NCBI GenBank assembly: GCA_020860565.1
Contig: JAJBUA010000033.1
Span: 29,995 to 93,994, forward strand
DNA from: Clostridiales bacterium
GTDB lineage: Bacteria; Bacillota; Clostridia; Lachnospirales; Lachnospiraceae
Length of the DNA stretch: 64,000 nt
Reading direction: 5' to 3'
In this document: positions 1 through 8,092 of the stretch, in pieces
Numbering within the stretch: the first letter of the stretch is position 1
Layout: each line of letters opens with the position of its first letter
The notes under the pieces: generated by a model
Told to the model about the DNA's origin: nothing
Databases searched by the model: none
The model's input: only the letters and a program-made list of their open reading frames with translations
Position numbers and translations under genes: made by a program

Positions 1-759
1 CAGTGTATTGGTGGAATTTAACGGACCGCCGCCCGTCATGATGCTCACGCTGTCAAACACCTTGAACGAAGCAATGGTTGCTACCACCGATGTAAATAAA
101 ATAGTAGGCGAGATCATCGGCAGCGTGATCTTAAAAAAGATCCGGATCCCCGGAGTATCATCCATCTCCGCCGCTTCATAAACACTGGCCGGAATATTCT
201 GTAGCGCCGCCATGATTAACAGCACATAATATCCCAAGCCCTTCCATACCATTACCATTGCCATGGAAAAAAGTGCAGTATCCGGAGAAGCCAGAAAGGT
301 ATAGGGCTCCAGTCCCAGCATACTCAGTACCGCATTGAAAAACCCGCTTCGGGAATCCATCAGCCATAAAAACAAGGTCGAAACCGATACCATGGAAATA
401 ATATGCGGGGTGAAAATAAAAGTCTGTACTACTTCATTCAGGCGGGAATGTTTCTTCCCATTCAGCCACGCCGCGATCACGACTGCCAGAGTGATGGTAA
501 ATACTACTGTGATCAGCGTATAAATCGCTGTATTTTTCAGGACCTGATGGAAATCCGAGGATTCGATCAGGATTCTGTAATTCTGGAATCCGACAAACGG
601 AGGCTCTTTTGTGATCAGATTTCCTCCCAGAAGTGAACGGTATACCAGATAGATCAGCGGATACACCGTAAATAAAAGGAGCAGGATTACCGCGGGCGCT
701 GCCAGCAGATAACCCATCAGAGCATCTTTTCCTTCGCCCTTTCTCATTTTGCCCATCAT
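1..759 (-). CDS. Sugar ABC transporter permease, MalF type (partial, C-terminus beyond window)
   Basis: Inner-membrane permease subunit of a carbohydrate ABC importer (CUT1 type). The minus-strand frame is open for 253 codons from an ATG at 759 to the window edge, so the C-terminus is missing; family members are usually about 290-310 residues. Visible are several hydrophobic helices, the permease cytoplasmic loop starting EAAEMDD with a G further on (about 120-185), and the MTGGGP segment typical of MalF/UgpA-like permeases near the edge. The start overlaps the TGA of the ATPase gene (ATGA), with GGAGGGAG just upstream, so the two are translationally coupled. The substrate cannot be read from the sequence and no binding-protein gene is in view. 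Confidence 0.9.
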   Translation of the reverse strand, partial: MMGKMRKGEGKDALMGYLLAAPAVILLLLFTVYPLIYLVYRSLLGGNLITKEPPFVGFQNYRILIESSDFHQVLKNTAIYTLITVVFTITLAVVIAAWLNGKKHSRLNEVVQTFIFTPHIISMVSVSTLFLWLMDSRSGFFNAVLSMLGLEPYTFLASPDTALFSMAMVMVWKGLGYYVLLIMAALQNIPASVYEAAEMDDTPGIRIFFKITLPMISPTILFTSVVATIASFKVFDSVSIMTGGGPLNSTNTL

Positions 760-1805
760 CAACAGCTCCCTCCAAATTTCTGAATAACCTCTTTTTTCTC
801 TTCCTCACCAAAGTTGCATCTTCTGGTATCCGCCCCGAATAAATACATGGATTCCAATGCAATCCCCAGTGTTACCCGGCTTTCCTCCGGGACATCCTCC
901 TCGCTCTTGCACATAATAATCCCGTATGGCGTTTCCATTGAATAGATCAGCTCCGAGCCAAGCATTTCTCTCGTCCGGATCGTGGCCGGAATGTTAATCC
1001 CTTTTCCCGCGTCCACCGGCTGCATATGGACCTTTTCCGGACGAAATCCCAGCTTTTTCCCTTCAGACAAGCGTCCGTCCAGAATATTTGTCTGCGGGCT
1101 TCCCACAAACTGTGCCGTATAAATGCAGTTTGGATTATGATATAATTCCCAGGGGCTGCTCTGCTGAACGATCTTCCCCTGATCCATCAGGACAATATCA
1201 TCCGCCATAGACATCGCCTCCACCTGATCATGCGTCACATACACAAAGGTGGTGCCCATCCTTTTATGCATGCGGATCAGCTCCACCCGCATCTGACCGC
1301 GAAGCTTGGCGTCCAGATTGGACAGCGGCTCATCCATCATAAATACCCTGGGAGCTTTCACCATCGCCCGGGCCAATGCTACTCTCTGACGCTGACCACC
1401 GGACAGATTCGCCGGTTTTCGCTTTAAATATTCTGTCAGCCCTACGATCTCACAAACCTCCTGGATCCGCCGTGCCCTCTCGGCTTTGGGGATCTTTTTG
1501 TTGATCAGGCCAAATTCGATATTTTCCTCTACCGTCATCGTCGGATACAGCGCATAATTCTGGAACACCATGGCAATATCCCGTTTGCCCGGAGCTACCT
1601 CGTTGACTCTCTGGCCATCGATCAGCACATCTCCCTCCGTCACGGACTCCAAACCTGTAATCATGCGCAGGGTTGTCGATTTTCCACACCCGGATGGCCC
1701 GACCAGGACCGTAAAAGAGCCGTCCCGGATCTCCAGGTTTAAATGATCAACGACCACATCATTTACATATTTTTTCTTTACATTCCTCAATGAAATTGAA
1801 CTCAC
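759..1805 (-). CDS. ugpC: Sugar ABC transporter ATP-binding protein (MsmK/UgpC family)
   Basis: Cytoplasmic ATPase that powers a carbohydrate ABC importer; MsmK-like proteins often serve several sugar permeases. Walker A GPSGCGKST lies at about residues 36-44, followed by the Q-loop, the signature LSGGQRQRV and Walker B with FMMDEPLSNLD. A C-terminal OB-fold regulatory domain follows and is somewhat shorter than usual. An ATG 14 codons upstream (1847) is possible, but I prefer the GTG at 1805: AGGAGGT sits 7 bases ahead of it, and the protein then starts SSISLRNVKKKY, as the family does. The permease gene follows with a 4-base overlap. A TATACT at 1852-1857 could be a -10, but I see no good -35. 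The symbol is a family label. Confidence 0.93.
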   Translation of the reverse strand: MSSISLRNVKKKYVNDVVVDHLNLEIRDGSFTVLVGPSGCGKSTTLRMITGLESVTEGDVLIDGQRVNEVAPGKRDIAMVFQNYALYPTMTVEENIEFGLINKKIPKAERARRIQEVCEIVGLTEYLKRKPANLSGGQRQRVALARAMVKAPRVFMMDEPLSNLDAKLRGQMRVELIRMHKRMGTTFVYVTHDQVEAMSMADDIVLMDQGKIVQQSSPWELYHNPNCIYTAQFVGSPQTNILDGRLSEGKKLGFRPEKVHMQPVDAGKGINIPATIRTREMLGSELIYSMETPYGIIMCKSEEDVPEESRVTLGIALESMYLFGADTRRCNFGEEEKKEVIQKFGGSC

Positions 1806-2007
1806 TTTGTCTACCTCCTGCCGGTTGTCTGTCCCTACCTGCGGCATCTTCAGTATATCATTTCTCTTTCATGATTGATTTTGCGCATTTCTCCAGTCTG
1901 TTTGCCGGATTCTACGATTTTTTGAGCCAATTTTCATTTTCTGTAAAATCCCGGTTTTTTCCTTGTAAATCATGGAGTGATATCCCCATATCCGCAAGAA
2001 CAGGCAA

Positions 2008-2050
2008 TAAAAAAACCGCTCCCATTCCCTTTTAGCAGGTATGAAAGCGG
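2008..2050 (-). terminator. Rho-independent terminator of glgX
   Basis: Read on the minus strand, CCGCT (2046-2050) pairs with AGCGG (2016-2020) and is followed by a run of seven to eight T (2008-2015). It lies 27 bases past the glgX stop. The stem is short and the loop long, but the T run is strong. The remaining 160 bases up to the ATPase start hold nothing else I can identify. Confidence 0.6.
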
Positions 2051-2076
2051 CTACTCATTTTTAATTATCAATCAGA

Positions 2077-4218
2077 TTAATGTTCTCTCTGCACAAACAC
2101 CGCAACCGTTCGCGGCTGCATGACAAATTCATCATTGATCCGGATCTCTTCTCCCTCCGGCCAGGTCAGACGCTCCCTGTCACTTCCGTTGGTATTGGCG
2201 CACAGATACCAGTTTCTCCGCCAGCTCTGACTGCCATGCGGCAGCCAGATCGTTGCCGGCTCCCAGTACGTATTAATCGCCAGACAGACTACATCATCGC
2301 GTCCTCTGCTCTGGTCATATCCCGCAAAAACAAGCATAAAGGTCCGCGTATGATCCGGGATATCCATACGATTCCCATTAACATCATAAAAAGTCATATC
2401 GTCCATACCGCAGACAGCCGACGGCAGCCTCCTGTGGAGGATCGGATGCCGCTTGCGGAAGGCAATCATATATTTGAAAAATTCAAAGAGCTGGTGATTC
2501 TTTTCGAGATAGTTCCAGTTGATCCACGAGATCTCATTGTCCTGACAATAGGCGTTATTGTTGCCATATTGTGTATTGCCAAACTCGTCTCCGGCCAGAA
2601 ACATCGGCGTCCCCCGGCTGCACATCAGCACCGCGCAGGCATTGCGAATCATCTTGCGGCGGAGTGTAAGCACCTCTTCATTGTCGGTATCTCCCTCCAC
2701 ACCACAGTTCCAGCTCCGGTTATCATCCATGCCATCCGTGTTGTTCCAGCCGTTCATCTCATTGTGCTTGGTGTTATAAGTATAGAGGTCTTTCAGGGTA
2801 AATCCATCATGGCAGTTAATGAAATTGACACAGGAATTTAAGCCGGCATAATTGCCGTTTTCCTTCGCTTCCCGCCCATACAGATCCTCAGAGCCGCAGA
2901 TCGAGAGCGCAGCGTCACGCGCTTCCCACTCGTCCCCCTTGAGAAATCCGCGCACGGAATCCCGGTATCGGCCATTCCACTCCGCCCAGCGTCCATGCGC
3001 CGGGAAATTTCCTACCTGATACAGGCCGCCGGCATCCCAGGCCTCCGCGATCAGCTTGGTGTTGCTTAAAAAGGGATCTTCCGCCAGCACACGCAGAAGC
3101 GGCGGATTGTCCATCGGGGTGCCGTCTTCATTTCTGCCGAGAATGCTCGCCAGATCAAAGCGGAATCCGTCCACGCGGTAATTGATCGTCCAGTAACGAA
3201 GGCAGTCCTGAATCATACGGCGCACTATCGGGTGATTGCAGTTTACCGTATTTCCGCAGCCGCTGAAATTATAATAATTGCCGTTCGGCGTCAGCAGATA
3301 ATAGATGCTGTTGTCAAAGCCCTTCAGGTTAATGATCTTTCCCTGTTCGTTGCCTTCAGCCGTATGGTTAAAGACCACGTCAAGGATTACTTCGATCCCC
3401 GCTTCATGGAACGCTTTGATCAGCATCTTTAATTCCCGTCCCTCTTCCTGATACTCCAGATCAGAAATATAACTGGTGTTCGGCGCAAAGAAGCTGACCG
3501 TATTATAGCCCCAATAATCATAAAGCTTCTTTCCCTGATATTCTCGGGCTGTCAGGTTCTCGTCAAACTCAAAGATCGGCATCAGTTCTACTGCATTGAT
3601 CCCCAGTTCTTTCATATAAGGAATTTTTTCAATCAGACCTCCAAAAGTACCCTTATGGCGCACGCCGGAGGACGGATCCATCGTATATCCGCGGACGTGA
3701 AGCTCATAAATGACCAGTTCGCTGAGAGTCTGTCTCGACTGCGGCTGGTCGCCCCAGTCAAAATTATCATCACGGACAACCCTTGCGTGATAATCACTGG
3801 TTACCTGCTCGCCCCATTTACGCTGGCCTGCCACCACCTTTGCGTAAGGATCCAGCAGGACATTGCGTTTATCAAACAAAAGGCCTCTCTTTTTGACATA
3901 CGGGCCGTCAACCCGGTACGCATATTCAAACTCCTCGATATTGAGGTCAAATACAATCATCGAATAAACGTCACCGATCTTGTATTCTTCCGGAAAGGGC
4001 AGCTCGACATAGGGATCCTTTTCCCCTCTGGCAAATAAAAGGAGCGTACATCCCGTGCCGTAACGTGTGTGTACCGTGAAATTGACTCCGTATGGCAGCT
4101 CCCGCGCCCCATACATATCATGGATGCCCGGCCGTACACGAAACCCGGCGATCTCAGCCAGCGGTTTTACCTGATATCGTTCCGCCTGCAAAGCCTTCTC
4201 TTCTTCATAATGAATCAA
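2077..4218 (-). CDS. glgX: Glycogen debranching enzyme (isoamylase type, GH13)
   Basis: Hydrolyses alpha-1,6 branch points of glycogen or limit dextrins in the cytoplasm. Its 713 residues begin with a CBM48-like beta domain, followed by the GH13 barrel with its four regions: DVVFNH (I), GFRFDLA with the nucleophile Asp (II), LIAEAWD with the acid/base Glu (III) and NCHDG (IV). The length fits GlgX/TreX enzymes. I take the TTG at 4218 as start because GGGAGGA lies 8-9 bases upstream and no ATG has as good a site. The gene follows serS by 17 bases and probably shares its transcript, an unusual partner. Whether the natural substrate is glycogen or imported maltodextrin is not visible; the neighbouring sugar transporter suggests alpha-glucan use. 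Confidence 0.93.
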   Translation of the reverse strand: MIHYEEEKALQAERYQVKPLAEIAGFRVRPGIHDMYGARELPYGVNFTVHTRYGTGCTLLLFARGEKDPYVELPFPEEYKIGDVYSMIVFDLNIEEFEYAYRVDGPYVKKRGLLFDKRNVLLDPYAKVVAGQRKWGEQVTSDYHARVVRDDNFDWGDQPQSRQTLSELVIYELHVRGYTMDPSSGVRHKGTFGGLIEKIPYMKELGINAVELMPIFEFDENLTAREYQGKKLYDYWGYNTVSFFAPNTSYISDLEYQEEGRELKMLIKAFHEAGIEVILDVVFNHTAEGNEQGKIINLKGFDNSIYYLLTPNGNYYNFSGCGNTVNCNHPIVRRMIQDCLRYWTINYRVDGFRFDLASILGRNEDGTPMDNPPLLRVLAEDPFLSNTKLIAEAWDAGGLYQVGNFPAHGRWAEWNGRYRDSVRGFLKGDEWEARDAALSICGSEDLYGREAKENGNYAGLNSCVNFINCHDGFTLKDLYTYNTKHNEMNGWNNTDGMDDNRSWNCGVEGDTDNEEVLTLRRKMIRNACAVLMCSRGTPMFLAGDEFGNTQYGNNNAYCQDNEISWINWNYLEKNHQLFEFFKYMIAFRKRHPILHRRLPSAVCGMDDMTFYDVNGNRMDIPDHTRTFMLVFAGYDQSRGRDDVVCLAINTYWEPATIWLPHGSQSWRRNWYLCANTNGSDRERLTWPEGEEIRINDEFVMQPRTVAVFVQREH

Positions 4219-4235
4219 GCAGTTGTCCTCCCGGT

Positions 4236-5525
4236 TTACTTTTTAGGAATCAGGATCTCTTTGCCTCCCATGTAAGGACGCAGAACCTCAGGGATCTTTA
4301 CGGTACCGTCCGCCTGAAGGTTATTTTCCAGGAAAGCGATCAGCATCCGCGGCGGGGCCACAACGGTATTGTTGAGGGTATGAGCCAGATAGCGGCTGTT
4401 ATTTTCACCCTTGACACGGATTTTCAGGCGGCGTGCCTGAGCGTCTCCGAGATTGGAGCAGGAGCCGACCTCAAAATATTTCTTCTGACGCGGCGACCAG
4501 GCCTCTACATCGCACGACTTGACCTTCAGGTCAGCCAGATCTCCGGAACAGCACTCCAGCGTGCGCACCGGGATATCCATCGAGCGGAACAGATCAACCG
4601 TATTCTGCCACAGCTTATCATACCACATCGGAGAATCCTCCGGCCGACAGATCACGATCATCTCCTGTTTCTCAAACTGATGGATGCGGTACACTCCGCG
4701 CTCCTCGATCCCATGCGCTCCCTTTTCCTTACGGAAGCACGGAGAATAACTGGTGAGAGTTTTGGGAAGTTCTTCCTCCGGAGTAATGGTGTCGATAAAT
4801 TTACCGATCATCGAATGCTCACTGGTACCGATCAGGTACAGGTCTTCTCCTTCAATCTTGTACATCATCGCGTCCATCTCAGCAAAAGACATCACGCCCG
4901 TCACAACATTGCTGCGGATCATAAACGGCGGCACGCAGTACGTAAATCCGCGGTCAATCATGAAGTCTCTCGCGTAAGCGATCACGGCCGAATGCAACCG
5001 CGCAATATCTCCCATCAGATAATAAAAACCATTTCCTGCCACCTTACCCGCGGCATCCAGATCAATGCCGTCAAAGCGATCCATGATATCAGTGTGGTAC
5101 GGAATCTCAAAATCCGGGACAACCGGCTCACCAAACCGTTCGATCTCCACATTCTCGCTGTCGTCTTTGCCGATCGGGACGCTCGGGTCGATGATATTCG
5201 GAATCGTCATCATAATTTTGGTAACTCTCTCCGAGAGTTCACGCTCCTGCACCTCCAGCTCAGCCAGACGGGCCGCGTTTGCCGCTACCTGCGCCTTGAC
5301 TGCTTCCGCTTCTTCCTTCTTTCCCTGACCCATCAGCTTTCCGATCTCTTTGGAAAGCTTGTTCCGGGAAGAACGAAGCGTATCTGCCTCCGCCTTGGCA
5401 GCGCGGTTTTTCGCGTCCAGATCGATCACCTCATCGACCAGCGGGAGCTTCTCAAACTGGAATTTATTCTCAATATTTTTCTTGACAATATCCGGATTCT
5501 CACGGACAAACTTCAGATCTAACAT
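4236..5525 (-). CDS. serS: Seryl-tRNA synthetase
   Basis: Class II aminoacyl-tRNA synthetase that charges tRNA-Ser (and tRNA-Sec, where present). The N-terminal long coiled-coil arm starts MLDLKFVREN and runs to about residue 110. The catalytic core follows, with motif 2 (CFRKEKGAHG), the EKQEM region and motif 3 near the C-terminus (NNTVVAPPRMLIA). 429 residues is normal for the family. The longer frame to 5600 is not used: the ATG at 5525 has AAAGGAG ahead of it and gives the family N-terminus. A sigma-A-like promoter lies 80 bases upstream. The leader is only about 70 nt, too short for a T-box. Confidence 0.97.
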   Translation of the reverse strand: MLDLKFVRENPDIVKKNIENKFQFEKLPLVDEVIDLDAKNRAAKAEADTLRSSRNKLSKEIGKLMGQGKKEEAEAVKAQVAANAARLAELEVQERELSERVTKIMMTIPNIIDPSVPIGKDDSENVEIERFGEPVVPDFEIPYHTDIMDRFDGIDLDAAGKVAGNGFYYLMGDIARLHSAVIAYARDFMIDRGFTYCVPPFMIRSNVVTGVMSFAEMDAMMYKIEGEDLYLIGTSEHSMIGKFIDTITPEEELPKTLTSYSPCFRKEKGAHGIEERGVYRIHQFEKQEMIVICRPEDSPMWYDKLWQNTVDLFRSMDIPVRTLECCSGDLADLKVKSCDVEAWSPRQKKYFEVGSCSNLGDAQARRLKIRVKGENNSRYLAHTLNNTVVAPPRMLIAFLENNLQADGTVKIPEVLRPYMGGKEILIPKK

Positions 5526-5602
5526 AACTGTTCTCCTTTGCGTTGCATCGCACATGTCGTCTTGTGTCCAAATGATCCCTTCAGCTTTGGTCCACCGCAA
5601 AA

Positions 5603-5631
5603 ATTATACACCATTTCCTGTTGTTTTTAAA
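5603..5631 (-). promoter_or_regulatory. Sigma-A-like promoter of serS-glgX
   Basis: On the minus strand a perfect TATAAT (5603-5608) follows a TTTAAA (5626-5631) with a 17-base spacer. Transcription would start near 5596, giving a leader of about 70 nt before the serS ATG at 5525. Confidence 0.65.
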
Positions 5632-5670
5632 GGGGTTTTTATCAAACCGCAGACAAACCGGCATTTTCTG

Positions 5671-6333
5671 TCATTCTGCATCCCGTGATTCGATACAGAC
5701 CAGAACCCCGTCCGTAATGCGGATCAACGCCTGTTCCTCCCTTATCTCATTGCTGATGCACAGACCAACCTCCTCACCGCGGCGGATCGTCCGATCGGTC
5801 AGCGCATACCGAAAACCGGTCAGCGTAATCCCGGTTACCTCTTCGGTATAAGGCAGAAACGAAACATAACTGCCCCACTGCTCTGCCCGCTCAAATGTTT
5901 TTTCACCGTCAATCAGACAGACCCGGTTCTGTGCATCGATCAGATACGCCTCCACTCCGTTCTGCAGACAGGCATAAAGAGCGTGGAGATTGCCAAGCAT
6001 ATGGTCGAGACGGCCGCCCGTCGCACCTATAAAGACAATCCGGCCGCAGCCAAGCGTCAATGCGCGGCTGCGCGCCAGTTCGGTGTCCGTCTCATTTTTT
6101 TCCGGCTTATGGACGTCCCAGACAATGTACGGGAACTGACGGTATTTTTCTGCAATATCCGGTGAGACGGTATCAAAATCCCCGACAATATAATCGGGCA
6201 TCAACCCCAGATCTTCCATCACAGCAAGGGCGCCGTCGACCGCAATGACCCGGTCAAAATGATCTCTCTTTAAAAAAGACCGGGTAAAGTCCACATCGAT
6301 CCTTCCCCCGGTCACAATCAGGCAGCTTTTCAT
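5671..6333 (-). CDS. thiN: Thiamine diphosphokinase
   Basis: Transfers pyrophosphate from ATP to thiamine to make thiamine diphosphate. The N-terminal catalytic domain shows the family motifs AVDGAL and DYIVGDFDT with the metal-binding Asp residues, then [10 protein letters not shown]; a C-terminal thiamine-binding beta domain follows. 220 residues is normal. The start ATG at 6333 has AAGGAGTATGAGAA ahead of it and overlaps the stop of rpe by 4 bases. It is the last gene of the prkC-rsgA-rpe-thiN run, an order widely conserved in Firmicutes. Confidence 0.95.
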   Translation of the reverse strand: MKSCLIVTGGRIDVDFTRSFLKRDHFDRVIAVDGALAVMEDLGLMPDYIVGDFDTVSPDIAEKYRQFPYIVWDVHKPEKNETDTELARSRALTLGCGRIVFIGATGGRLDHMLGNLHALYACLQNGVEAYLIDAQNRVCLIDGEKTFERAEQWGSYVSFLPYTEEVTGITLTGFRYALTDRTIRRGEEVGLCISNEIREEQALIRITDGVLVCIESRDAE

Positions 6334-6998
6334 TTCTCATACTCCTTAAAAATATGCGTAAATTCCCGGCAATTTGCCGCGGCGTCCCCGCGAAATACCG
6401 CAGATCCCGCTACAATGATATTTGCGCCGGCATCCAGAATCTGCCTCACATTGCCAGAACCCACGCCGCCATCCACCTCAATATCCATATTCAGCCCTTT
6501 GCGTTTCGTCATCTCCCTCAGGTCCCGGATCTTATCCAACGCATATGGAATAAACTTCTGCCCGCCAAATCCCGGATTCACACTCATAATCAGCACCATA
6601 TCCAGCTCCGTCAGCAGATATTCCAGTGTCGATACCGGCGTTGCGGGATTTAACGCCACCGCCGCTTTCATCCCCAGTTCTTTGATCTGGTTCACCGTGC
6701 GGTCCAGATGTGTGCAGGCTTCCTGATGCACGCAGATCAGATCCGCCCCGGCTTCCTTCATATCCCTGACATAGCGCCCCGGTTCCTCCACCATCATATG
6801 TACGTCAAAGCATTTGTCCGTACACGGACGGATGCTTTTGATCACCGGCATCCCATAGGAAATGCTCGGCACAAACATACCGTCCATCACATCAATATGG
6901 ATCCAGTCAGCCCCGGCTGCGGCAACCGTCTCCACCTCACTCCCCAGCTTTCGGAAATCCGCCGATAAAATCGACGGAGCTAAGATCAATCTCTTCAA
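6330..6998 (-). CDS. rpe: Ribulose-phosphate 3-epimerase
   Basis: Interconverts ribulose 5-phosphate and xylulose 5-phosphate in the pentose phosphate pathway. The TIM-barrel protein shows [10 protein letters not shown] at the N-terminus, [11 protein letters not shown] with metal-binding His and Asp, HMMVEEP, the [12 protein letters not shown] phosphate loop and [10 protein letters not shown]. The length of 222 is normal. The start is a TTG at 6998 that overlaps the TGA of rsgA (TTGA), with GGAGG 8 bases upstream, so translation is coupled to rsgA. Confidence 0.97.
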   Translation of the reverse strand: MKRLILAPSILSADFRKLGSEVETVAAAGADWIHIDVMDGMFVPSISYGMPVIKSIRPCTDKCFDVHMMVEEPGRYVRDMKEAGADLICVHQEACTHLDRTVNQIKELGMKAAVALNPATPVSTLEYLLTELDMVLIMSVNPGFGGQKFIPYALDKIRDLREMTKRKGLNMDIEVDGGVGSGNVRQILDAGANIIVAGSAVFRGDAAANCREFTHIFKEYEK

Positions 6999-7876
6999 TA
7001 CCGTTTCCTCCCTTTCAGCTCCTGAACCAGCAGCTTATAATTTTCATACCGGCTGCGGGCGATCTTCCCCTCTTCTACAGCCGCTTTCACTCCGCACACC
7101 GGCTCCCCGATATGCATACAGTCCTCCCCAAACCGGCAGCCTGATCCATAGCGGGCAAACTCCGGGAAATAATACTTTAACTTCTTCTCCTCCATCTCCT
7201 CTGCCATCAGCGAACTGAACCCCGGCGTGTCCATAAGATAAGTGTCCGCCTCCACACAAAAAAGCTCCGCATGGCGGGTCGTATGCTTTCCCCGCTGGAC
7301 CTTTTCGCTGATGCTGCCGACCTCCATCACCGCCTCCGGCAAAACCGCATTCGTCAGAGACGATTTACCGACCCCGGAAGGCCCCGCGAGAATCGTCGTC
7401 CTGCCTCTGAGGAAATCCCGGATCTCTTCAATCCCCCGGTTCTCCTTCACACTGATGCCATAAACAGGATACCCCGCCAACCGGTAAATCGCCCGGTATT
7501 TCTCCACCTTAACCTCGTCTGCCAGATCACATTTATTAAAACAGACCGATACCGGGATCTCCCTGACCTCCATCATCACAAGAAAACGGTCCAGCAGATT
7601 CAGGTTCGGCTCCGGGCTCGCCGCGGCAAACACCACCAGCGCCTGATCGATATTAGCGGAAAGCGGCCGGATCAACTCATTTCTGCGAGGCAGGATCTCA
7701 TCAATATTTCCCTCCTGATCCCCTTCATCCGTCACCGTAAACTCCACATCATCGCCCACAACCGGCCGAATCCCCTTTTTGCGGAAAATACCTCTCGCCT
7801 TACATGCGTAAACACAGTTCACACAATCATGCACATAGTAAAATCCGCCAATTCCTTTTATAATCTTACCCTTCAT
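6995..7876 (-). CDS. rsgA: Ribosome small subunit-dependent GTPase A
   Basis: Circularly permuted GTPase that helps mature the 30S ribosomal subunit. An N-terminal OB fold is followed by the G domain in permuted order: G4 (NKCD), then G1 (GPSGVGKSS) and G3 (DTPGF). The C-terminal zinc-binding Cys/His region ([15 protein letters not shown]) is intact. 293 residues is typical. It lies downstream of prkC, but a 216-base gap holding the palindromic repeat element separates them, in a place where this gene order is usually tight. Confidence 0.97.
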   Translation of the reverse strand: MKGKIIKGIGGFYYVHDCVNCVYACKARGIFRKKGIRPVVGDDVEFTVTDEGDQEGNIDEILPRRNELIRPLSANIDQALVVFAAASPEPNLNLLDRFLVMMEVREIPVSVCFNKCDLADEVKVEKYRAIYRLAGYPVYGISVKENRGIEEIRDFLRGRTTILAGPSGVGKSSLTNAVLPEAVMEVGSISEKVQRGKHTTRHAELFCVEADTYLMDTPGFSSLMAEEMEEKKLKYYFPEFARYGSGCRFGEDCMHIGEPVCGVKAAVEEGKIARSRYENYKLLVQELKGRKRY

Positions 7877-7923
7877 ACTTCTCCGTTTTCAAGTTTATAT
7901 TACTCTCCTATGCCAATACAACA

Positions 7924-8061
7924 GTCCCTGAGAGGAAAGAATATCCGCAGAGGACATTTTTCACGTCGGCACTTAGCGAGCAGGTTTTTGCGAGCTTAGT
8001 ACCGCTACGTGAAAGTCTAAGCGCAAGCGATCCTCGGAGGATATTCTTTCCTCTCAGGGAC
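7924..8061 (+). repeat. Palindromic repeat element, copy A (138 bp)
   Basis: The ends 7924-7946 and 8039-8061 are perfect 23-bp inverted repeats beginning GTCCCTGAGAGGAAAGAAT. Inside, TTTCACGT and ACGTGAAA form a second inverted pair. The same element occurs at 33539-33682 in the opposite orientation, aligned over its full length with scattered substitutions and a 6-base longer core there. Between copies the outer arms differ by a compensatory pair (CCCTG/CAGGG here, CCGTG/CACGG there), so the stem is maintained. I see no coding potential and no clear target-site duplication. It could be a MITE-like element, a structured RNA or a processing site. Confidence 0.85.
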
Positions 8062-8092
8062 GGACTCCTGGCCATTAAAATAATTCCTATCC

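Noticed and set aside
1845..1885. Promoter of the sugar ABC operon
   Set aside because: TATACT at 1852-1857 is a good -10, but no acceptable -35 lies 16-18 bases upstream.
4092..5522. Long plus-strand open frame (476 codons) opposite serS
   Set aside because: It is antisense to serS, has no ribosome site or recognisable domain, and the serS frame is fully convincing. The same applies to the long antisense frames over ppdK (29555-30925) and mtaB (44997-46409).
5526..5670. T-box leader of serS
   Set aside because: A GGTGGACC string resembles part of a T-box antiterminator, but it lies at the presumed start of the transcript, the leader is only about 70 nt, and no stem I or terminator is seen.
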